From Legionella israelensis (lineage in GTDB: Bacteria > Pseudomonadota > Gammaproteobacteria > Legionellales > Legionellaceae), in assembly GCF_004571175.1 (NCBI RefSeq), contig NZ_CP038273.1, positions 1-64,000 on the forward strand: a DNA stretch of 64,000 bases, written 5' to 3'. The translations under genes and the position numbers were made by a program. Positions 46,901 through 55,935 of the stretch are shown one piece after another; position 1 is the first letter of the stretch; each line of letters opens with the position of its first letter. The notes under the pieces were generated by a model. That model made no database searches. It was not told where the DNA came from and saw only the letters and a list, made by a program, of their open reading frames with translations.

Positions 46901-49900
46901 ATCTGCATACGCTTCAGCCTGAAGTGCAGCTTTTTGTTCAGGGGGTGTATTGGGGTTATCGATTGAAGGCTTATTGGCGCGATCTGAAATCCGTTCATCG
47001 TACCAGCTTTTATAAGCTCGCTCGTCAAGCGGATGACGATATGATTGCAAAAACGAGTGTACCAGGGTTTGAATATCGGGGTCGTTTTGTAAAGTCAACA
47101 GCAAGGTATCGCCGGCATCCCACGTCATTTGGTGCCAGGAGGAATGCAGCACTTTTTCATAAGTATGATCAGGATGAAGAGTTGCTATCACACGTTGCAG
47201 TGGATCATAAAACAAAACGGCCGTGACACCGGCACGTATATCAAACTCAAATTCCAGACGATCGGTATAAAAGGGTTCATATTTTTGCACCGGATTACCT
47301 TTATTATTCAAAATAGTCCAACCACTGACCTGCCAACGTTGGTTTGATGCTCCGGTATACGCTATTCTGCCTTGTTTAAGTAAAATTTTCCCGCTGCCTG
47401 GCTCCTGCTCAGGAGACTTACCCTCATCGAGCAGCCTTTTGGTTTGCAGCGTTCTCCCTAAAGCGTCAAAATAAATGCGTTGATGCTGAATGCGACTGGT
47501 AGCACCACTGTCTAAATCAGCATGATGAATCTCACGGTTTAGTGTATGCACATAACCGGGTACGGCTGAAAATTGGTAAATGGTGCGAGATGTGGCTTTG
47601 CCTAAAAGGGTTTGTTCATGCTGGATGGGATCGGTTAATTGTGCCTCTGTGACGATTTCTTCAATACCTTCTATGGAATCGGCATCATCGCCTTTTCCTT
47701 TGACAGCCGTTGCAATCACCATTCCCAAAGTATCAAACAAAACCTCACTGACATTTTGGTTGACATCACGGACGGCTTCCGGTTGCATCACACGGTAATT
47801 AAGGCGGATATTTCCCTGTTCATCCTTAGCCTCTGTGATCTGATCCAGCGGATTAGTGATGGATAAAGGCAACAACACATAAGGATCGAAGTGAATGCTT
47901 GTGATTTGATTAAAAGGATCACGATGTTTCGTCGTTTCATAAAACAATTCAGGGGAGAATAGATCACGTCCTGAGGGAATCCACCAGTAATTATCCATTT
48001 CTACATAACCAGCTTCGTTATGTCCTTCCATCATAGCATCAGTGATCACTTCTTCCGTATCATGGGATTTTCGGTAAATCTGGCTGCAATGAGTGCGACT
48101 CATGATGGCCTGGTAAGATTCGTAAGGCAACCCTAAGGGTTCGATCTTGCCTAAAGAAAGACGATCATTATAGCTATCATGGCTATCCAGATGATTGGCT
48201 GCCTTGTCTTTTCGAAAAAAGGTCCTGTTCCAAGTCATCAGTCTTTTATTCAGTTGCTGGTTATCCGCGAGGCTTTCATAAGGAATTTCAACAGCATTAT
48301 CATAAGCAAATTGAATTTCATTCGCGGTATAACATACATTTTCCAAAGGCTCGATACCGGTGAGTTCATAAACACGTGTTTCACAGGGAAGACTATGGCG
48401 AAAAGCACCAGGTCCTGTGGAATCTAATGGTTCAATGTACTTTTTATTGGTGACAATGATATGCGTTTTGCTTTGCTCATACTGCATCAGAGCTTGTAAA
48501 GAGGCATTACATTGTGGGTTTTCATGCAATCCATCGTGAATGTGGCCTGGTCGTCTGGGATAAATAATATTAGCTGACAACAAGACATTGCCCTGTTTAT
48601 CTTTTTTTAACAGCAACTCCTGGCTAATGCGCGGGTCGTTGGGGTTGCGTTCGTATTGATATGAAATGCTTAAAAAAGGCAAACTATAAAAAACAGCCGA
48701 TGCTTCAGGTTTTGAATCATGCAGTCGAGTCACCTCATACAACGTTTCTGTTACTTTGTAGGGGTGACTGGCTCTGTCAGAGCCATCTTGAGCGTAGATT
48801 TCAGTACGAAGCATTGCTCCGCGTAATGTTCGATAGGCTTCATGTGGCTTGTCCTCAACCGGTACTTTGTTGTTTCCAGGTTTAAAGGCTTTCAGATCAC
48901 CTGCGTAAAATTCTTTACGGTACTGTTCGAATAATTGATCTTCATCAAGGTATTGTCCATTTTCCTTTTTTTCATAATAGATACCAGTGTGAAACCATGT
49001 CTTGGTCAATACAGGCGGTAAATGAAATGAGGAGTTGATGTTTACAGGTTTAAAGGTTAAATCACCGTGCAATGTTTCCTCATGAAAAGTATTGAAATGT
49101 TCAGTGTCCAAGGTGTCTACTCGTCCAAATCCACGGAATTCACGTTCTCGACCGTCAAAATAACCGTGATGGTAGCGGTATTGCACAACATGCTTGGTTT
49201 TGTTGGCATGATCAATCGTTTCTACCTTTTCAACCACCTGAACTGGAAAAGGTAAATGGCTTATCCAGCGTGTGCTCGCTTCTTTTTCATCTTCCAGAAA
49301 AAATTTAGTGGAAGAGGCATATTGAACGCGAGTCGTTGTACCCATTTGGTTTTTCATTTCTGTTAAAAGATAAGGCTTATAGCCGCCACAAAAATCAAGA
49401 ACTTTATAATTGGAGCCAGGTTGGCTGGCATAATCATTACTCCAAATCAAACAGGTCGTGCCAGTACCAAAAAAATCAACGAAATCAATGGCGGAAAGAT
49501 CATGGATCACAGGGGTGCCGTAGATGACTTGTTTTTCACTCCAGCTGTTTCCGTTTTGATTGAACCAAAAATAAATCGCCTTCGTATCCACGTAAACTAA
49601 ATCGGCTATACCAGTACCGTTTATATCCACTAGAAACAAACGTGCTGGATTAAAATGAGCTTCCAGTAATGGGGTGTTTTTCATGGTAATGCGTTTGCCA
49701 AAACGACCATAACCAATATTCGGCCAATAATCTATGCGACCATTGTGAAGCAATACGACATCCTTAAGTCCATCACCGCTCATATCGGCAAGTCGCACGC
49801 GTTCTGATGGATCGGCAAAAAATACATCGGGGAACAGATTCAAATCATGTATTCTGGGTATCCATTCAGCAACATCGTATCCATCTTCTCCTTTGCTTTG

Positions 49901-51580
49901 CTGCCAGACAAAGCTGTTCTCTTTGGTCAAGAGCAAATCAGGTAGCCCATCTCCGGTCAGATCAATTAATCTCGCATTAGGATCATTGAAATCAATGATG
50001 GGTGGTTTTTCATAAATTTTAAAAGAATGTGCAGTGCTCCATCCTGCGTCATCTGTCATTTCATAAAATCCTTTGACAGGGGAGTGATGCACTAACAGAT
50101 CGGCTTTTCCATCGCCACCAATATCCCCAAACCCAACACCGGCTTGTGACAACATGACACCTGCAGGACTGTGATGCATAATATGACGTTGATCCAATTG
50201 CCCCTCGCCCAGATTACGCCAATAATGAAAACCATTTGAGGTGCTTTGAACAATATCAGGCATCCCGTCGCCAAAGACATCTAGCAAGGCTGTGTCTTGA
50301 TTTTTAAGCGATAATGGTGGCATATCAGCTTCTTTAGCTTCAATGGATTGATAACGTTGCTTTTGCGGTTGAAATTCCGTGTATTTAAAATCAATCGAAG
50401 GCATTCGGCGTTGAATATAATTGTGGTTGGTTTTATCTTTTTGATAGCGGCTAACGGTGACTTGATTCAAAAAGGATAAATGGGAATTTTCATCCATTGC
50501 ATAGGCAAAGTCAGTCGAGGAGACCAGAGCCGGGCCACCAAGTTCTTTGAAATGATGAAACATCAGGATGCGCAGGCATTGACGTAAGGTGCGTATTTCA
50601 AAGCCGGATCGAAAGTTTGAAAATGGATCGGCTCGCACAGGATGGTTTTTATCAAAATTTTCCTGATTTGCTGAGGGTAATGGTTCCGGATGTTGACCAA
50701 TTGGAATTTTTTCTTTGGAATAATCCATCACTGGACTGTTCCAGTCCCCATAATCAAAAACCACTTCAAATGCATAACGCCGCGAAACAGTAGATACACC
50801 GTTGTTATGATCAAGCCCATGCCGTAAGTGGCCAATGGGTTTATTACCGGGATAGGTGACAGCGTTTCCCTGTTCATCAATGAGTGGAGAAGGCAGGTTG
50901 CCGTAATAGATGCGACGTATATAAAGCTGGGCATAATTTCGGTTTTCTTCATAGATATCCTGAGCAGGGATGGTTGTAGCATCGCGGGCATATTCATAAA
51001 GAATGTGATTGCCTCTGGAGTCGTAGGTTTCTTCCAGCAGCCATTGATATACATGATGTTCGTTTTCAGGGTCAAACAACCGTGCGTGTTTGGTTCGTCC
51101 GTAGACACTGGTTATGTTGTTTTTGTCAGTTGCCCGCCAGTGCGTATCGCTATCTTCTTTTCTCACCCATTGCTCAATTCGGGCAAATAAACCTTCAATG
51201 CGGGGGCAATAAGAGGTGATAATATAATCAAAATTAGGATCATCTTCTGTGGTAAGAGGGATTAAATCATCTGAGCCGGATAAAACAAAGACATCATCGT
51301 CATTATAACGCGGCAAACCCTTGGATGTTTTACGCGTGATGCACGGAATTGATAATTGCCATCCTAAGCCAAAGCAACCGTTTCCATGTCCTGAACTGTA
51401 TTGTAAAGTTAGTGATGGTGTAAAATCGTCTCGACCATGCGAAAGATGAATAGGAATGGAAAAATTCCCGGTTCCGGTAAACAGATCAGGTTGAAAACTT
51501 TCTCCTATTCCCTGGAGAGCGCCACCACTTTTTGGCAATGACAGCACATTTTGAATAGAACTGTTCCCTTCCGTAGCCAC
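43964..51580 (-). CDS. Tc toxin TcB-TcC fusion (SpvB / RHS cocoon with C-terminal cargo)
   Basis: A 2538-residue protein. Domains in order: SpvB N-terminal domain (PKSGGALQGIGESFQPD onward), FG-GAP-like calcium-loop repeats at about 420-690 (FGDGMPDI, GGDGKADL, TGDGLPDL, SGDGLKDV and NGTGIADL), the TcdB middle/N domains, then RHS/YD repeats from about 1500. The RHS-associated core is at about 2185-2245 (YSGKERDDETGLYYYGQRYY and DPAGTKDSLNLYLF). The last 295 residues are private. In known systems the RHS cocoon encloses the C-terminus, an aspartyl autoprotease in the core cuts it free, and TcA injects it. Here B and C are one polypeptide. Start is GTG with AGGAA eight bases upstream. Confidence 0.92.
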   Translation of the reverse strand: MATEGNSSIQNVLSLPKSGGALQGIGESFQPDLFTGTGNFSIPIHLSHGRDDFTPSLTLQYSSGHGNGCFGLGWQLSIPCITRKTSKGLPRYNDDDVFVLSGSDDLIPLTTEDDPNFDYIITSYCPRIEGLFARIEQWVRKEDSDTHWRATDKNNITSVYGRTKHARLFDPENEHHVYQWLLEETYDSRGNHILYEYARDATTIPAQDIYEENRNYAQLYIRRIYYGNLPSPLIDEQGNAVTYPGNKPIGHLRHGLDHNNGVSTVSRRYAFEVVFDYGDWNSPVMDYSKEKIPIGQHPEPLPSANQENFDKNHPVRADPFSNFRSGFEIRTLRQCLRILMFHHFKELGGPALVSSTDFAYAMDENSHLSFLNQVTVSRYQKDKTNHNYIQRRMPSIDFKYTEFQPQKQRYQSIEAKEADMPPLSLKNQDTALLDVFGDGMPDIVQSTSNGFHYWRNLGEGQLDQRHIMHHSPAGVMLSQAGVGFGDIGGDGKADLLVHHSPVKGFYEMTDDAGWSTAHSFKIYEKPPIIDFNDPNARLIDLTGDGLPDLLLTKENSFVWQQSKGEDGYDVAEWIPRIHDLNLFPDVFFADPSERVRLADMSGDGLKDVVLLHNGRIDYWPNIGYGRFGKRITMKNTPLLEAHFNPARLFLVDINGTGIADLVYVDTKAIYFWFNQNGNSWSEKQVIYGTPVIHDLSAIDFVDFFGTGTTCLIWSNDYASQPGSNYKVLDFCGGYKPYLLTEMKNQMGTTTRVQYASSTKFFLEDEKEASTRWISHLPFPVQVVEKVETIDHANKTKHVVQYRYHHGYFDGREREFRGFGRVDTLDTEHFNTFHEETLHGDLTFKPVNINSSFHLPPVLTKTWFHTGIYYEKKENGQYLDEDQLFEQYRKEFYAGDLKAFKPGNNKVPVEDKPHEAYRTLRGAMLRTEIYAQDGSDRASHPYKVTETLYEVTRLHDSKPEASAVFYSLPFLSISYQYERNPNDPRISQELLLKKDKQGNVLLSANIIYPRRPGHIHDGLHENPQCNASLQALMQYEQSKTHIIVTNKKYIEPLDSTGPGAFRHSLPCETRVYELTGIEPLENVCYTANEIQFAYDNAVEIPYESLADNQQLNKRLMTWNRTFFRKDKAANHLDSHDSYNDRLSLGKIEPLGLPYESYQAIMSRTHCSQIYRKSHDTEEVITDAMMEGHNEAGYVEMDNYWWIPSGRDLFSPELFYETTKHRDPFNQITSIHFDPYVLLPLSITNPLDQITEAKDEQGNIRLNYRVMQPEAVRDVNQNVSEVLFDTLGMVIATAVKGKGDDADSIEGIEEIVTEAQLTDPIQHEQTLLGKATSRTIYQFSAVPGYVHTLNREIHHADLDSGATSRIQHQRIYFDALGRTLQTKRLLDEGKSPEQEPGSGKILLKQGRIAYTGASNQRWQVSGWTILNNKGNPVQKYEPFYTDRLEFEFDIRAGVTAVLFYDPLQRVIATLHPDHTYEKVLHSSWHQMTWDAGDTLLLTLQNDPDIQTLVHSFLQSYRHPLDERAYKSWYDERISDRANKPSIDNPNTPPEQKAALQAEAYADTPAVIFFNGLKQAFISITDNKSEKLVTLQHYDLEGNIITTRDAKASDQFLQMPLQNVHNLNEWPTTISFRYQYDMAGRMLKMTNPDSGEKIIFFNVRNQPCRTWDENGNETKAVYDALHRQTELWIKTSETEFGLAEKIIYGEAANDPVKNLHGKPWKIYDGAGLLIHEKYDFKGNTLKTTRRLLKNGMETAMRWPIDSHGLFDENNAQNQLQPDSYTVETKYDALNRIIETKTPDKTLQKYSYNHNGYLNKLQVKENGNQQEVDFIKTISYNEHNQRVFIQYGNNVVTEFTYDADTARLTCNLTRRGSSAKALLDLNYCHDAVGNITQIENKAQATVFNHNQAVTPISSYRYDALYRLTQASGREHESMNACHYQLKDQKNTAFYAIPQPQSNTHALLNYTEKYEYDKAFNLKKISHHNSQNSWVRQQTYANNGNQLLTSHAGCQGESNIFSYDKNGNLLHLAHLPLLQWNFKNQLTTVQLNVSDDPDFAFYQYDASGQRVRKTIVKKGIIEERIYIGGYEVYRKVKNGSEVFRRETVHIVDNQQRIALIETRITDTQLTESGPGKRVRYQLTNHLNACVMEVDDTPQAKLISYEEYYAYGGTSYIAYSSKTGLSVANRKRYRYSGKERDDETGLYYYGQRYYIPWLGRWASCDPAGTKDSLNLYLFLKANPIRFTDPNGTDTADNIKADINAEMTKNLNLELELAELEAKIEKQQSIIEEKMKKGGDKAAKKAVKAQIKEMEMQKKRISLMDELKQSDKKIKELHTQANNKLNKRLFRKATTIEKNARVLNEISDKIQDFYYVKGEMAMAKAGELVDNSNLLKSLREFKTDNRLIAKFSQRINFFKMLGKGNLLKTTTRSLGKAGGHVLGVFADTPMSDGGEGLTPDFFDPHFADRIDAESNYFGELIKYKNGLRDTEPTPPWTQPDELNALGKLGVALQEVEKEHKIFETAQTSYGNWLGDLYDDYHEWRYGASQ
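43967..44850 (-). other. private C-terminal region of the TcC half (candidate injected cargo)
   Basis: About 295 residues after the RHS core boundary (FTDPNGTD). The first half is a highly charged coiled coil (ELELAELEAKIEKQQ), followed by Lys-rich helices. The second half contains a Gly-rich segment (GKAGGHVLGVFADTP) and ends acidic and aromatic (DLYDDYHEWRYGASQ). In Tc proteins this is the hypervariable toxin position. I recognise no ADP-ribosyltransferase, glucosyltransferase, deamidase or nuclease motif in it. Confidence 0.6.
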
Positions 51581-51618
51581 AGTGTCTGTTCCTTTTTAAA
51601 AGGATTATTCAATTTTTA

Positions 51619-51624
51619 ATTATA
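51619..51624 (-). promoter_or_regulatory. candidate -10 element for the Tc operon
   Basis: TATAAT on the minus strand, about 39 bases before the GTG of the TcB-TcC gene. No good -35 hexamer is visible at 16-18 bases, so an activator may be needed. Confidence 0.35.
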
Positions 51625-51719
51625 GACAATATGTCCAATTTTGGAATAATTTGGCATTTCTTTTCACCACGCTGTACTCTTTTTTATTAATTTTGCATTG
51701 ATTGAGGTCATTGTCTGCC

Positions 51720-53513
51720 TTATTGATCCTGAATTTCTGGAGTCTGTTGCACGTCGGGCTGCACCTCAGGTTGCTGTACTTCGGGCTGTTCCTGAACTTC
51801 AGGAGCCTGCTGTACGTCAGGTTGAGAAGGCTGCACCTCAGGTTGCTGTACTTCAGGCTGTTCCTGAACTTCAGGAGCCTGCTGTATGTCAGGTTGAGAA
51901 GGCTGCACCTCAGGTTGAGAAGGTTGAACCTCGGGTTGTTTTACCTCGGGCTCTTGCACAGGTTGTGTGGTTTCTTCGACAGGTTGTGGACTTGTTTTTG
52001 GATCAACAAGCTGTAGTTGTGTTGGTTTAACAGATTCTTCTTGTAAATTTTGAGTTTCTTCTGCAGATAAGGGTTCTCCAGGATTTTTTTCTAATAATTG
52101 CTTTTCTTTAGAAAAAGGAACAGGTTGTGCTGCTGGTTCAGTTTTCACGATAGCGGATCTGTCTGTTATATCCTGTGCTGGTTGTACATCCGTTTCTGCG
52201 CCTCCAAGAAGACTTGCAGATTCAGGTGTGACACTAGCAAATGAGGATATTGGTGCTTTTTCAATAGTTTCCTCTGAAACCTGCACCGTTGCGCTGCTGA
52301 CTGGTTGGGATTGAATAAAGGTTTGTGTTGGAACAGCTGTTATTGCATTACTGATATTTACGTTTTGATAATTAATGTTCACACTTCGGTCATTATAGAT
52401 TTTATTAATATAAGTATTGTTGATCACCGTATTGCTTATATTTATCTGGGTAAAATAATGGCGGCTTACATCGTAAGGCGGTATATATATATCGCCGGGC
52501 CCGAGTGGAAACCAAGCAATTCCTACTGTTCCAGTGGTAACTTCTAGTTGAAAGTTTCTGCCGCCGACAAATGCGACTAAAGCGGGAGCATAAAGAGGCT
52601 CAACATCTACCGGTCCAGGAACCCACGCCCATCTTTTTTCAATATAAGTCCATCGACCGTAATGAAAGGGAGCAAATCCCCACGGTTGTTCATCCACCCA
52701 TGTCCAACCCCATTGTTGAATCCAAACCCAGTGTCCTGTTCGATAGGGCACCCAATCTTCTTCAACATCATCCGGAATCCAAACATAGCCATGTTTTTTC
52801 ACAGACTTCCATTTTCCATAAAATTCAAGATCTTCATATCCGATCACTGCCGAGGAAACATGCTTGGTTGAGGAGGCTTTTTCTATTCGTTGATCTCTTT
52901 TTAAAGACCAACGATCAAACTCATCCATTGGCCCAATGGCTTTACATTGATAGTCTTTTAAATTCGTTCCCGTAAATCGACATGACAATCCTTCACGCAA
53001 TTTTAAGGCAGAGTTTTTCGCATAAACATTCGCTTCTCCTTTACGAATGCTGACTACGGTAGAATTTTTATCAACATCAACGCGATATAGTCCTTTTTTG
53101 CTTAATGTTAGAGCCAGGTTTGGTGTATCTATTTCGTATTTTTGTTCTGGTTTTGAGCGATATACGGTCAAAAGAAGCGTGCCTTGTGTAAGTTGGAATT
53201 GGTTAATTTTATTATTAAGATTTAAAATTTTTGTATTTGTAAGTCCATTTAGCCTTACAGTAGCTGATCCAAGCTGCAATTCAGCGCGGGAATTTTTATC
53301 GACCCACAGGCTGTCTCCCGGAATTAAAGGACGGTTTACACTTGCTTTTACCCATTTTTTTTCTCCTCCGGGTAAGAAACTTACGATATTCTCAATATAA
53401 CTTAATCTGGCAACCTTTGATGCAGGGTCTGCTTTGGCGATATTTATTGCAATTAAAGCTACGGGGAAAATAAACCAGTAGTTCACATTAATCTTACAGT
53501 TAAATAATTTCAT
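51720..53513 (-). CDS. FecR/DUF6600-type secreted protein with C-terminal Pro-Gln-Val repeats
   Basis: A 597-residue exported protein: N-terminal signal/anchor (FIFPVALIAINIAKA), then a FecR-like beta domain (about 40-190, including PGDSLWVDKNSRAELQLG). A Trp-rich DUF6600-type module with repeated W-V-P/G-H-W motifs (WVPYRTGHWVWIQQWGW) spans about 235-310. After a Thr/Val/Asn-rich section, the last 90 residues are tandem QPEVQ/QAPEVQEQ repeats. Such proteins are periplasmic or surface-associated and their role is unknown. It ends 139 bases before the Tc operon start on the same strand, so a shared transcript is possible but not shown. Confidence 0.8.
   Translation of the reverse strand: MKLFNCKINVNYWFIFPVALIAINIAKADPASKVARLSYIENIVSFLPGGEKKWVKASVNRPLIPGDSLWVDKNSRAELQLGSATVRLNGLTNTKILNLNNKINQFQLTQGTLLLTVYRSKPEQKYEIDTPNLALTLSKKGLYRVDVDKNSTVVSIRKGEANVYAKNSALKLREGLSCRFTGTNLKDYQCKAIGPMDEFDRWSLKRDQRIEKASSTKHVSSAVIGYEDLEFYGKWKSVKKHGYVWIPDDVEEDWVPYRTGHWVWIQQWGWTWVDEQPWGFAPFHYGRWTYIEKRWAWVPGPVDVEPLYAPALVAFVGGRNFQLEVTTGTVGIAWFPLGPGDIYIPPYDVSRHYFTQINISNTVINNTYINKIYNDRSVNINYQNVNISNAITAVPTQTFIQSQPVSSATVQVSEETIEKAPISSFASVTPESASLLGGAETDVQPAQDITDRSAIVKTEPAAQPVPFSKEKQLLEKNPGEPLSAEETQNLQEESVKPTQLQLVDPKTSPQPVEETTQPVQEPEVKQPEVQPSQPEVQPSQPDIQQAPEVQEQPEVQQPEVQPSQPDVQQAPEVQEQPEVQQPEVQPDVQQTPEIQDQ
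51731..51945 (-). repeat. 72-bp coding tandem repeat in the FecR/DUF6600 gene
   Basis: The motif GAACTTCAGGAGCCTGCTGT recurs exactly 72 bases apart (51794 and 51866), with a degenerate 63-base copy before it (from 51731). Each 72-base unit encodes 24 residues of the QPEVQPSQPDVQQAPEVQEQ type. All units keep the frame, so copy number could vary without killing the gene. Confidence 0.85.
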
Positions 53514-53781
53514 TTTTCACTTCCTTGCAAAATTTAAGCTCGCTTATCTACTTAAATCAATGAATCAAGATTGGCTTTATTTGAGTATGGATAATCTTAT
53601 TTTTTTTTCCATCATTTATTAAGTTTTAATTATTTTATTGCCTATGTTATTAATTTCTGTCGTTTCATGAGTTTTGACTCTGTTTACTTGAAATAGTAAT
53701 TGATGGACAACGGCTAGCAAGGGTTGAATTGATCAAAAATTGAACTAAAATTACAAAAGGGATCAATGTTCAGGAAGAATT

Positions 53782-54240
53782 ATGTTTCAATCCAGCCTTT
53801 ATTTAAAAATCTTTATTATCACTTTACTCTCAAGCTTCTTCATTACTGCATCTTATGCCAATACCTTTATTTTTAACCCCAAAACATTAACCTGGAAAGC
53901 CATTAATGATAATGGAAAAGTGGTAAGGCAGGGGCGGGGGTCAGGTGGAAGAAAGTACTGTCCTGATATTGGCCGCTCTTGCAAAACACCTTCAGGTACT
54001 TATCGAATCATTAGTAAAAGAGGAGCAAATTGTCGTTCCAGTCGATATCCGGTGGGTAAAGGTGGTGCACCTATGCCATATTGTATGTTTTACAGTAAAT
54101 ATTATGCTATACATGGCTCACCTGATGTACCAAACTATAACGCTAGTCATGGTTGTATCAGAGTCAGGCCTCGTGATGCTCGATGGCTGTATTTTAATTT
54201 TATGCGAATTGGCACTAAAGTAATCGTGCGTCCTTATTAA
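53782..54240 (+). CDS. L,D-transpeptidase (YkuD domain), EnhA-like
   Basis: A 152-residue exported enzyme: signal peptide (IFIITLLSSFFITASYA) and a YkuD domain covering most of the mature protein. Catalytic motif: HGSPDVPNYNASHGCIRV with the nucleophilic Cys at about residue 132 and the upstream His. It forms 3-3 peptidoglycan cross-links or attaches proteins to peptidoglycan. Legionella EnhA family proteins share this domain. CAGGAAG precedes the ATG. It is divergent from the FecR/DUF6600 gene, with 268 AT-rich bases between and no other feature visible there. Confidence 0.92.
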   Translation: MFQSSLYLKIFIITLLSSFFITASYANTFIFNPKTLTWKAINDNGKVVRQGRGSGGRKYCPDIGRSCKTPSGTYRIISKRGANCRSSRYPVGKGGAPMPYCMFYSKYYAIHGSPDVPNYNASHGCIRVRPRDARWLYFNFMRIGTKVIVRPY

Positions 54241-54255
54241 GTCAGGAGTATCATA

Positions 54256-54663
54256 TTAACTGTCATCGTCTTCATCAATACTGAATGAAGAGCCACAGCC
54301 ACATGTTGTTTTCGCGTTAGGGTTGCGAATTACAAATTGCTCCCCTTGAATGCTTTGAATATAATCAATTTCTGCACTTTGCAGATATTGATAGCTCATT
54401 GAGTCAACCAGCAATTTTACCGATGATTCGCCATTTGAGCATGCTTGTTCTATGACTGTATCATCATCGGCAATGTTTTCATCAAAGGTAAAGCCATATT
54501 GAAACCCGGAGCATCCGCCTCCTGTGATATAAACACGAAGATTAAGCTTGGGGTTTTCTTCTTCTTCAATTAATGAAGCCACCTTATCAGCTGCGCTGAC
54601 TGAAAAATAAATATCAGCCTCGTTATGCGTATCTTTATTTTGGATGTTATCAACAGCGGTCAT
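54256..54663 (-). CDS. erpA: iron-sulfur cluster insertion protein ErpA
   Basis: A 135-residue A-type Fe-S carrier that delivers clusters to apo-enzymes, including those of isoprenoid synthesis. The three cluster-binding cysteines are in [11 protein letters not shown] and [11 protein letters not shown] (Cys-Gly-Cys). The acidic tail (DEDDDS) and about 20 extra N-terminal residues are the only unusual parts. CAGGAG lies before the ATG. It reads away from mnmA's end, on the same strand, with 128 bases between. Confidence 0.92.
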   Translation of the reverse strand: MTAVDNIQNKDTHNEADIYFSVSAADKVASLIEEEENPKLNLRVYITGGGCSGFQYGFTFDENIADDDTVIEQACSNGESSVKLLVDSMSYQYLQSAEIDYIQSIQGEQFVIRNPNAKTTCGCGSSFSIDEDDDS

Positions 54664-54791
54664 TCTAAATAACTCCTGCGGTTTATTAAGCCTGCAATTT
54701 CGTTTTTGTTCAGGAAATCGGATTGTTAGGCGCTCTTACAACCTAATCCCACACTCATCTTTTTATATCGACCTCATGTTAATTATAACAA

Positions 54792-55877
54792 TTATCGGAT
54801 AACTTGTTCTATAGTTGCTCCACCCAGACATTGGTTTTTATGGTAAAAAACGATAAATTGACCTGGTGTTACAGCTCGCTGAAGTGAAGAGAACATAACA
54901 CAATGCTGATTGCCATGACCTGGTGAGATTATACAGGCTTGCTCGTCTTGACGGTAACGGATTTTTGCATAGCAGGCAAGAGGTAATTTGTCACTACAGT
55001 CAACAAGCCAATGGATAGGCCCACAAATTAGCCCTTGTGAATACAATCTTGGATGTTGGCTTCCTTGGGCAACATACAGAGTATTGGTTGTAATATCCTT
55101 ATCCACAACATACCAGGGCTTGTCATTTGCATGCTGCTGTCCGCCGATACCAAGACCTTGACGCTGTCCGATGGTATAAAACATCAGCCCATCATGGCGG
55201 CCAAGCTGACGATTTTGCATGTCTTTTATATCACCAGGTTTAGCTAAGACGAATTCCTGTAAAAAGGTTTTGAATCGTCTTTCACCGATAAAACATATAC
55301 CGGTAGAATCTTTTTTTGCATGAGTGACCAACCCAAGTTGTCTGGCAAATGCTCTTATTTGCGATTTTGTATATTCTCCTATAGGGAAAAGTGATTTGCC
55401 TAAGGCTTCCGAGCTTACGGCATGAAGAAAATAGGTCTGATCTTTTTCCCTGTCTTTTGCTTTAAATAAATAGCCTGTACCATTTTCAATACGCCCCTTG
55501 GCATAATGCCCTGTAGCAATAAAATTCGCACCCAAACTCTGCGCATGTTGTAGAAAAGCATTAAATTTTATTTCTTTATTACAGAGAACATCTGGATTAG
55601 GGGTCCTTCCTTTGGAGTATTCGTCTAAAAAATAAGTAAATACGCGTTGCCAGTATTCTTCTGAAAAATTGACTGTGTGTAACGGGATGCGCAATTGATG
55701 ACATACGGCCTGAGCATCAGCCAAATCCTGAGCGGCTGCACAAAAGCTTTGTTCGTCGTCCTGCTCCCAGTTTTTCATGAACAAACCTTCAACCTGATAG
55801 CCTTGTTCATGAAGCAACCATGCAGCAACAGATGAATCAACGCCTCCAGACATTCCGACTATGACTTTTGCTTTCAT
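54792..55877 (-). CDS. mnmA: tRNA-specific 2-thiouridylase MnmA
   Basis: A 361-residue enzyme that thiolates U34 of Lys, Glu and Gln tRNAs. The ATP-pyrophosphatase P-loop is [15 protein letters not shown]. The catalytic cysteines are in [12 protein letters not shown] and [12 protein letters not shown], and [10 protein letters not shown] marks the central domain. The C-terminal beta-barrel is complete. Length is standard. It is divergent from yceD with 58 bases between starts. Confidence 0.97.
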   Translation of the reverse strand: MKAKVIVGMSGGVDSSVAAWLLHEQGYQVEGLFMKNWEQDDEQSFCAAAQDLADAQAVCHQLRIPLHTVNFSEEYWQRVFTYFLDEYSKGRTPNPDVLCNKEIKFNAFLQHAQSLGANFIATGHYAKGRIENGTGYLFKAKDREKDQTYFLHAVSSEALGKSLFPIGEYTKSQIRAFARQLGLVTHAKKDSTGICFIGERRFKTFLQEFVLAKPGDIKDMQNRQLGRHDGLMFYTIGQRQGLGIGGQQHANDKPWYVVDKDITTNTLYVAQGSQHPRLYSQGLICGPIHWLVDCSDKLPLACYAKIRYRQDEQACIISPGHGNQHCVMFSSLQRAVTPGQFIVFYHKNQCLGGATIEQVIR

Positions 55878-55935
55878 GTTGATACTATATGCTAAATTTA
55901 AAACAATTGTGCAATGATAACAAATTTTGGATCAA

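Noticed and set aside
51731..51945. Possible CRISPR array
   Set aside because: Units are contiguous with no unique spacers, keep a reading frame, and encode a protein tail.
51698..52030. Two plus-strand open frames with regular repeats
   Set aside because: They mirror the 72-bp coding repeat of the minus-strand FecR/DUF6600 gene, which has a signal peptide and domains; the mirror frames have neither.
54664..54791. Bulged hairpin GGATT...AATCC between mnmA and erpA as an attenuator or IscR site
   Set aside because: It needs a three-base bulge and has no T-run or recognisable IscR motif.
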